Source: Bacteroidaceae bacterium
GTDB lineage: Bacteria; Bacteroidota; Bacteroidia; Bacteroidales; Bacteroidaceae
Reading direction: 5' to 3'
DNA: 9,296 nt
Assembly: GCA_021443405.1 (NCBI GenBank)
Contig: JABUUA010000062.1
Span: 1-9,296 of the forward strand
In this document: piece after piece, positions 5,646 to 9,296 of the stretch
How the letters are laid out: each line of letters starts with the position of its first letter
Position numbering within the stretch: position 1 is the stretch's first letter
Program-made: the position numbers and the translations under genes
Notes under the pieces: generated by a model
Told to the model about the DNA's origin: nothing
Databases searched by the model: none
The model's input: the letters and a program-made list of their open reading frames with translations, nothing else

Positions 5646-8000
5646 TTAGAATTTCAGCGTAATCGTGCCCATCATGTGGAAGCCGGCTGCGGGGATGTAG
5701 CCGATTTCGCGGTAGCGATTGTCGTTGGTGTGGCCGCCGCTGGCGTAGATGGCGCTGTACACCCAACCGCTCTGAGCGTAGTGAGCGTTGAAGATGTTGT
5801 TGAAGTTGAGGCCGAAGATGGCGTGCTTCAAACCCTTTCGCCAGCACTTGAGGTCGTAGCTGAGCGCCACGTCGGTGCGGGTGAAGGCGTCGAGGGCGCG
5901 CTGGTCACAGGCCGTGTTGTCGAGGAACATCTTGCTCACGTAGCCCGTGTGCCAGGTGGCTTGGAAGCCGTGCGTGTGCACGTCGGCGAAGGCGTTCACG
6001 ATGGCAGTGGGTGAGAAGGCGAGCGTCGAGTGGTCGTAATGGATGGTCTGGCTTCCGTTGTCCCAGTCTTCCACCACTTCGTCAAAGTCGAGTATCTCGT
6101 TCCGACTGATGGCCGCGTTGGCCTCCAGCGAGAGCCACGGGGTGATGTTTACGCCCGCCTGTGCCTCGATGCCCAGTCGGCGGCTGTCCTTTATGTTGGT
6201 GGTCAGGTTCTCGCCTATGTCGCTAACGAGTCCCGTCTGCACGAACTGGTTGTCGTAGAGCATGGCGTAGAGGCCCAGTCCGGCGTGCCAGCGATGGGTG
6301 GTGTAACTGTAACCCAGTTCGAAGTCGTGCAGACGTTCGGCCTTGGGTGCGGGGTACGAACCGTTGTCGGTGAAGTTGTTACGCTCGGGCTCGCGGTTGG
6401 CCATGGCGTAGCTGGCGTAGGCCGCGTGTCCGTTGCGGGCATAACTCAGTCCGACCTTCGGGTTGGCGAAGTGATACGTTTGGTTGATGTCGAGCCAGTG
6501 CTTGCCCATCGAGCCGTCGGGGTTCGTGAGAAATTTGTCGTTGTAACCGTCCGTGCGGTAGGTCACATAGCGGTATTGCAGGTCGGCAAAGGCGGAGAGC
6601 GCCTCCGTGAAGTTATATTTCGCCTTGATGAAGAAGGAGTTGTCGCCCTTCTGTGCGTCGCTGTCGTAGTATTGATACTTACCTCCGGCGAGCAACGCGT
6701 CGCGGAGTTCGCTGTTGGCTACGTAGGTGAGGTAGCCGTAGTGGTTGCCCGTGAAGTACTGCAAGGCCAGTCCGCCCATCACATCCCAGCGGTCGCGCTG
6801 CCAGTTGACGTTCCACACCAGTCCGTACGTATCTTGTGTCAGACCCTTCTGACGCACGAAATCCGTCTTCTTCAGCGTGCTGCCGTCGGCCTGCGTAAAG
6901 GGGTCGAGGCCGAATTTACTGAGCTTGTTGTTCGGGCGGAACTCGTCGTAGTAACCATGTCCGCGCGTGTAGTGGGCGGTGGCGGTGGTTGTCCACTCGT
7001 CGTCAATCTTCCATGTCAGGTTCAGCAAGTTGTGGTTCTGCCAGAAATTATCGGTCGTCTTGTCCCACAGCGTGCCGTCGGCCAACTGATAGCGCTGGGT
7101 GCCCTTCGAGGGGTCGTAGCCGTCCACGAGCTGTTCGTACAGGGTGTTGTACTTACCCATGCCCGCGTTGTAGAAGTCTTTATAGCTGTTGAGGCCCGTG
7201 GTCATGCCGTAGTTGCCGTCGAGCAAATCGCCCGTATCGACGCCGTTCCAGGCCTGTCCAGTCTTCTCGAAGTTACCAATGTTCTTGTAGCTCAGCTTCA
7301 GCGTGCCCTGATTGTTGATGAACGTGAGTCCGCCGTAGTAACTGCCGCTGCGTCCGCTCGTGCCGTGCATGAAGCCGTCGGTGCGTGTCTCGTGGTAGGC
7401 GCCATCGACAATGAGGTGGTTCCAGAGCAGACCCGTGCTGAAACGTCCGCCGAAGTTCATGGTGTTGTACGAACCATAGCCTATGTTCAAATCGAGCGAA
7501 GGCTGCAGGTCGGGGAATTTCGTGGTCAGTGCCACCGTGCCACCGAAGGCTCCGTCGCCGTTGGTGCTCGTTCCCACGCCGCGCTGAATCTGCACATTCG
7601 AGAGCAGACTGGCGTAGCTGTTCATGTTCGCCCAGAACACACACTGGTCTTCCGGCGAGTTCAGCGCCACGCCGTCCATGGTCACGTTGATGCGGCTGTC
7701 GCCGGCGCCGCGCATACGCAGGTACGAGGTTCCCGTGCCCACTCCGTTCTCGCTCCAGGCCAACACACCCGGGGTGCGCGCTAATAGGAAGGGTAGTTCC
7801 TGGCCCGTTCGACCGAAGGCCTCCAGTTCCTGCCGCCCAATTTTCGAGACGGCGAAGGGCGCGTTCGCAGGCGCCTTCACGGCCTTCACCACCACTTCGT
7901 TCAGTTCTTCCAGTTTCAAGGAATCGGGCTCGCCGGCCTCCACGGCCATGCCCGCTTGTGCCACGCTCATGAGCGCAGCGAAAGCAAAACTTTTTTTCAT
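5646..8000 (-). CDS. TonB-dependent outer-membrane receptor, probably for thiamine (Omr1 type)
   Basis: An outer-membrane beta-barrel receptor driven by TonB-ExbBD. From ATG 8000 it has 784 residues: a signal peptide MKKSFAFAALMSVAQAGMA (1-19), a TonB-box-like stretch EELNEVVVKA (31-40), a plug domain about 45-160 with YLRMRGAGDSRINVTMDGV (93-111) and IQRGVGTSTNGDGAFGGTVAL (138-158), then a long barrel rich in alternating aromatic strands ending in Phe784, the usual barrel-assembly signal. There is no N-terminal carboxypeptidase-regulatory domain and no SusD partner, so it is not a SusC-type glycan importer. The frame also has an ATG at 8027 (nine extra residues) that touches the riboswitch; I prefer 8000 because it puts KK directly before the hydrophobic core, though 8027 is possible. 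The TPP riboswitch upstream and the PnuC-family gene downstream point to thiamine or a thiamine phosphate as ligand. Gene name omr1 is used in the literature for this type. Confidence 0.93.
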   Translation of the reverse strand: MKKSFAFAALMSVAQAGMAVEAGEPDSLKLEELNEVVVKAVKAPANAPFAVSKIGRQELEAFGRTGQELPFLLARTPGVLAWSENGVGTGTSYLRMRGAGDSRINVTMDGVALNSPEDQCVFWANMNSYASLLSNVQIQRGVGTSTNGDGAFGGTVALTTKFPDLQPSLDLNIGYGSYNTMNFGGRFSTGLLWNHLIVDGAYHETRTDGFMHGTSGRSGSYYGGLTFINNQGTLKLSYKNIGNFEKTGQAWNGVDTGDLLDGNYGMTTGLNSYKDFYNAGMGKYNTLYEQLVDGYDPSKGTQRYQLADGTLWDKTTDNFWQNHNLLNLTWKIDDEWTTTATAHYTRGHGYYDEFRPNNKLSKFGLDPFTQADGSTLKKTDFVRQKGLTQDTYGLVWNVNWQRDRWDVMGGLALQYFTGNHYGYLTYVANSELRDALLAGGKYQYYDSDAQKGDNSFFIKAKYNFTEALSAFADLQYRYVTYRTDGYNDKFLTNPDGSMGKHWLDINQTYHFANPKVGLSYARNGHAAYASYAMANREPERNNFTDNGSYPAPKAERLHDFELGYSYTTHRWHAGLGLYAMLYDNQFVQTGLVSDIGENLTTNIKDSRRLGIEAQAGVNITPWLSLEANAAISRNEILDFDEVVEDWDNGSQTIHYDHSTLAFSPTAIVNAFADVHTHGFQATWHTGYVSKMFLDNTACDQRALDAFTRTDVALSYDLKCWRKGLKHAIFGLNFNNIFNAHYAQSGWVYSAIYASGGHTNDNRYREIGYIPAAGFHMMGTITLKF

Positions 8001-8021
8001 GCTTTGTGTCCGATAATAATT

Positions 8022-8108
8022 GTTCATACTCTCTACGCCGGCATTGCCCGGTTCAGATTCTTAGGGTATAATCTCAGCGGCGTCAAAGGGCGCCACACCC
8101 CTGATAAC
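8022..8108 (-). ncRNA. TPP riboswitch (THI element)
   Basis: Read on the - strand, the leader shows the THI-box consensus blocks in order: GGGGTG (8101-8096), a variable P3 arm with GGCG pairing CGCC, GCTGAGAT, ACCC, then CTGAACC, GCAATGCC and GGCGTAGAGA ending at 8030. P2 can form between GGGT and ACCC, and CCGG pairs with CCGG around GCAATG. P1 is weak: GTTAT (8108-8104) can pair with ATGAAC (8027-8022) if the G bulges. Only about 30 bases separate the aptamer core from ATG 8000 and no terminator hairpin fits, so control is probably at translation. A 6-bp stem AAAGCA (8005-8000) with TGCTTT (7986-7981) spans ATG 8000 and could take part. It controls the receptor and transporter genes; TPP binding should repress them. 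Confidence 0.95.
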
Positions 8109-8113
8109 GGCAG

Positions 8114-8144
8114 CAAAGGTACAAATTCTTGGCGGAACTGCCAA
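8114..8144 (-). promoter_or_regulatory. Bacteroidetes-type promoter of the thiamine-uptake operon
   Basis: On the - strand, TTGG (8144-8141) is followed after a 19-base spacer by TACCTTTG (8121-8114). This fits the Bacteroidetes primary-sigma consensus (TTTG at -33, TAnnTTTG at -7). Transcription would begin near 8107-8110, essentially at the first base of the riboswitch P1, so the leader is almost entirely aptamer. Confidence 0.8.
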
Positions 8145-8145
8145 G
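8128..8145. promoter_or_regulatory. Inverted repeat within the promoter, possible operator
   Basis: CTTGGC (8128-8133) and GCCAAG (8140-8145) form a perfect 6-bp inverted repeat with a 6-base spacer. It covers the -33 element and part of the promoter spacer, where a bound repressor could block RNA polymerase. No binding protein is known from the window, and a repeat of this size can occur by chance. Confidence 0.35.
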
Positions 8146-8178
8146 CATTTTACGGAGAATTTCGGAGCGACGTGCGGA

Positions 8179-8193
8179 TGAGACAAAGTCTCA
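8179..8193. repeat. Small hairpin upstream of the promoter
   Basis: TGAGAC (8179-8184) pairs with GTCTCA (8188-8193) around AAA. It lies about 35 bases upstream of the -33 element of the minus-strand promoter. No function is indicated. Confidence 0.3.
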
Positions 8194-8234
8194 GCGCGGA
8201 CAAAATTTTCGTGCCACGCAGAAGGGGTGCTGCA

Positions 8235-8292
8235 TTTTCTTAGAAAAAGCGTCGGATTTTACTGGGTGACTCTGCAATTTTTTCTAAGAAAA
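8235..8292. repeat. 14-bp inverted repeat pair, each arm itself nearly palindromic
   Basis: TTTTCTTAGAAAAA (8235-8248) is the exact reverse complement of bases 8279-8292, 30 bases away. Each arm is also a dyad of the form TTTTCTnAGAAAA. The pair could fold into one long-armed hairpin or serve as two sites for a dimeric DNA-binding protein. It lies in the gene-free stretch between the riboswitch promoter and the terminator of the gene at 8467, and no gene could be assigned here. Confidence 0.6.
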
Positions 8293-8339
8293 ATTTCGCC
8301 GTCCCTTAGGCGATGAAACTGGGTCATCGGCGTGACGCA

Positions 8340-8377
8340 AAAAAGAGGAGCTGACTTGCGGGTTGGCTCCTCTTTTT
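8340..8377. terminator. Rho-independent terminator, 12-bp stem with A/T flanks
   Basis: Bases 8340-8351 (AAAAAGAGGAGC) pair perfectly with 8366-8377 (GCTCCTCTTTTT) around a 14-base loop. On the - strand the stem is followed by a run of Ts (complement of 8339-8344), the usual form for the transcript of the carbohydrate-active gene whose stop lies about 90 bases upstream. The symmetric A/T ends mean it could also work on the + strand, though no + strand gene feeds it here. Confidence 0.82.
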
Positions 8378-8387
8378 GGTTCTGTTC

Positions 8388-8453
8388 AGACAATAGGTCG
8401 TCTGGCCTCAGACAATAGGTCGTGTGAGCCGAGACAATAGGGCGTCTGACGCG
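8388..8453. repeat. Three tandem 22-bp repeats
   Basis: Three copies start at 8388, 8410 and 8432, each exactly 22 bases apart, sharing the 14-base core AGACAATAGGTCGT (third copy G for T at position 11). The remaining eight bases vary. In copy 1, CAGAC (8387-8391) and GTCTG (8400-8404) form an inverted repeat, partly kept in copy 3 and broken in copy 2. Bases after 8453 may hold a decayed fourth copy. The array sits between the stop at 8467 and the terminator, so it lies in the 3' untranslated part of that gene's transcript. Confidence 0.85.
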
Positions 8454-8466
8454 ACACGTCGGGACG

Positions 8467-9296
8467 TCAGGGTTGGTTGGCAAAGTTGGGCTTCAGTTCG
8501 TCGGGGCTTTCGTTGGTGAACATGTCCACGGGACGCGCCTTGCGCCGGTAGAAGTCGCGGATGTCGTCGGGCGCGAGACGGAGCGTGGGACGGAAGTCGT
8601 CGCTCTCCATGTAGGCAAGGATGGCGCGACGCATCTGCGCGGCCACGGGGCGGTTGTCCAGTCGGTTCGTGATGTCCATCGTGGTCATCAGCAAGCGGCC
8701 TCCCGCCACCTGCGCCTCGATGAGCATACCCAACTTGCGGCTCACGTGCCACGTGTCGATGGGTTGTATGGGCGGTTGGTAGCTCATGGGCAGTGCTTCG
8801 AGGTTCATCACCTGCGCGCGGTTGAGCAGTTCCCACCAGTTGAGGTTGCCCCAGTCGTCGGTGGGGAAGTGGCGGAACAGCGGATGCCCCGCCTCGACGA
8901 CGCATCCCGTAGTGTGCGGCGGCTTCATCTTGAACCACGAAGTATTCCAGAACACGGGCAGATAGTCCTGACGAATGTCGCTCCCCAACGTTACCTTTCC
9001 CGCCGCTGTCAGCAGAACGGTGCCGCCGCGACGCAGGACGGCGAGGGCCTCGTCGGTAAGTTCGGTGAACTCCGCCACGGTGGCCGACGCCGCGGGTGCG
9101 GAGAAAGCGGGATAGACCCAGAATTCATAGTGCTTGGCCGGCTGCGTGCCGAGGCAGAGGGTGAGCGTATGTTTGGCCGGGGCCGTCAGCGCGTCGAAGG
9201 CGAGACGCAGCGTGCCCAGCCGGTTTCCCTTGCCGAGCGGGATGGCGGGCGTGCGCAGTTCGCCGCCTTCCTGTCCGTCGATGCTCCAGCGAAGCA
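8467..9296 (-). CDS. C-terminal part of a GH2-like glycoside hydrolase (5' end outside the window)
   Basis: The - strand frame is open from the window edge (9296) to the stop at 8467-8469, giving about 276 codons. An internal GTG at 9078 is not the start because coding continues upstream of it. Visible features: a beta-rich part with LRTPAIPLGKGNRLGTLRLAF, then HYEFWVYP, matching the WVYP element in large GH2-type and related sugar-binding proteins of Bacteroidetes. A Rossmann-like C-terminal region follows: LTDEALAVLRRGGTVLLTAAG, FPTDDWGNLNWWELL, VSRKLGMLIEAQVAGGRLLMT and ILAYMESDDFRP near the end. The catalytic barrel would be further upstream and is not visible, so activity and substrate are unknown. 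Other large glycosidase families share similar C-terminal modules. It reads toward the thiamine operon and is separated from it by a terminator. Confidence 0.7.
   Translation of the reverse strand, partial: LRWSIDGQEGGELRTPAIPLGKGNRLGTLRLAFDALTAPAKHTLTLCLGTQPAKHYEFWVYPAFSAPAASATVAEFTELTDEALAVLRRGGTVLLTAAGKVTLGSDIRQDYLPVFWNTSWFKMKPPHTTGCVVEAGHPLFRHFPTDDWGNLNWWELLNRAQVMNLEALPMSYQPPIQPIDTWHVSRKLGMLIEAQVAGGRLLMTTMDITNRLDNRPVAAQMRRAILAYMESDDFRPTLRLAPDDIRDFYRRKARPVDMFTNESPDELKPNFANQP

Noticed and set aside
4897..5649. 250-codon + strand frame running through the terminator and opposite the transporter
   Set aside because: It crosses the 17-bp hairpin and overlaps the rfbB end; the opposite-strand PnuC-family protein explains the region.
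6030..7784. Long 584-codon + strand open frame opposite the TonB receptor
   Set aside because: It is antisense to a well-supported receptor gene, its translation is Val/Ala/Arg-rich without any family pattern, and such frames are expected opposite GC-rich barrel genes.
7956..8243. 95-codon + strand frame opposite the riboswitch
   Set aside because: The bases are explained by the receptor start, TPP riboswitch and promoter on the other strand.
8388..8453. CRISPR array
   Set aside because: Units are directly adjacent at 22 bases with an 8-base variable part, far too short for spacers, and no cas genes are present.
8259..8483. 74-codon - strand frame across the terminator and 22-bp repeats
   Set aside because: Its codons are produced by the hairpin and the tandem repeats, it overlaps the end of the GH2-like gene, and no protein family is recognisable.
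8467..9078. A complete 203-residue gene starting at GTG 9078
   Set aside because: The frame is open without interruption to the window edge and the upstream residues (LRLAFDAL, FWVYP) belong to the same protein.

Overview
The window looks like chromosomal DNA of a moderately GC-rich Bacteroidales bacterium, probably a Prevotella-like member of Prevotellaceae. That assignment is inferred from protein style (the RfbB variant, a TonB-dependent receptor paired with PnuC, a PF14907 protein, a GH2-type C-terminus) and from a promoter matching the Bacteroidetes TTTG / TAnnTTTG pattern instead of the E. coli -35/-10. No rRNA, tRNA, CRISPR array, transposase or integrase was seen.

Left half (about 1-4963, all + strand): a surface-polysaccharide locus. 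It holds a possible 3' tail of an upstream gene, a PF14907-type putative nucleotidyltransferase, rfbC (RmlC epimerase), an SGNH/GDSL-hydrolase-like envelope protein, rfbD (RmlD reductase) and rfbB (RmlB dehydratase). RfbB, RfbC and RfbD are three of the four dTDP-L-rhamnose enzymes; rfbA (RmlA) is not in the window. The SGNH gene is AT-rich compared with its neighbours and interrupts the rfb genes. Its natural start at 1919 is out of frame with the catalytic domain by one base, and the shift falls in a run of nine G residues (1966-1974). Eight Gs would give an uninterrupted 303-residue membrane-anchored protein. This is the most interesting signal here: a candidate on/off homopolymer switch in a polysaccharide operon.

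Middle (4964-5040): convergent genes are separated by a perfect 17-bp hairpin, probably a shared two-way terminator.

Right half (5041-8145, - strand): a thiamine-uptake operon. A Bacteroidetes-type promoter fires almost directly into a TPP riboswitch (THI element), followed by a TonB-dependent outer-membrane receptor (the 'omr1' type) and a PnuC-family inner-membrane transporter (the PnuT type). The presumed logic is that TPP binding shuts off thiamine import across both membranes. The thiamine pyrophosphokinase gene often found third in such operons is absent here.

8146-8466 has no convincing gene. It carries an inverted-repeat pair, a strong terminator hairpin, and three head-to-tail 22-bp repeats directly behind the last gene. 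That gene (8467 to the window edge, - strand) is the C-terminal part of a large carbohydrate-active protein resembling GH2 glycoside hydrolases.
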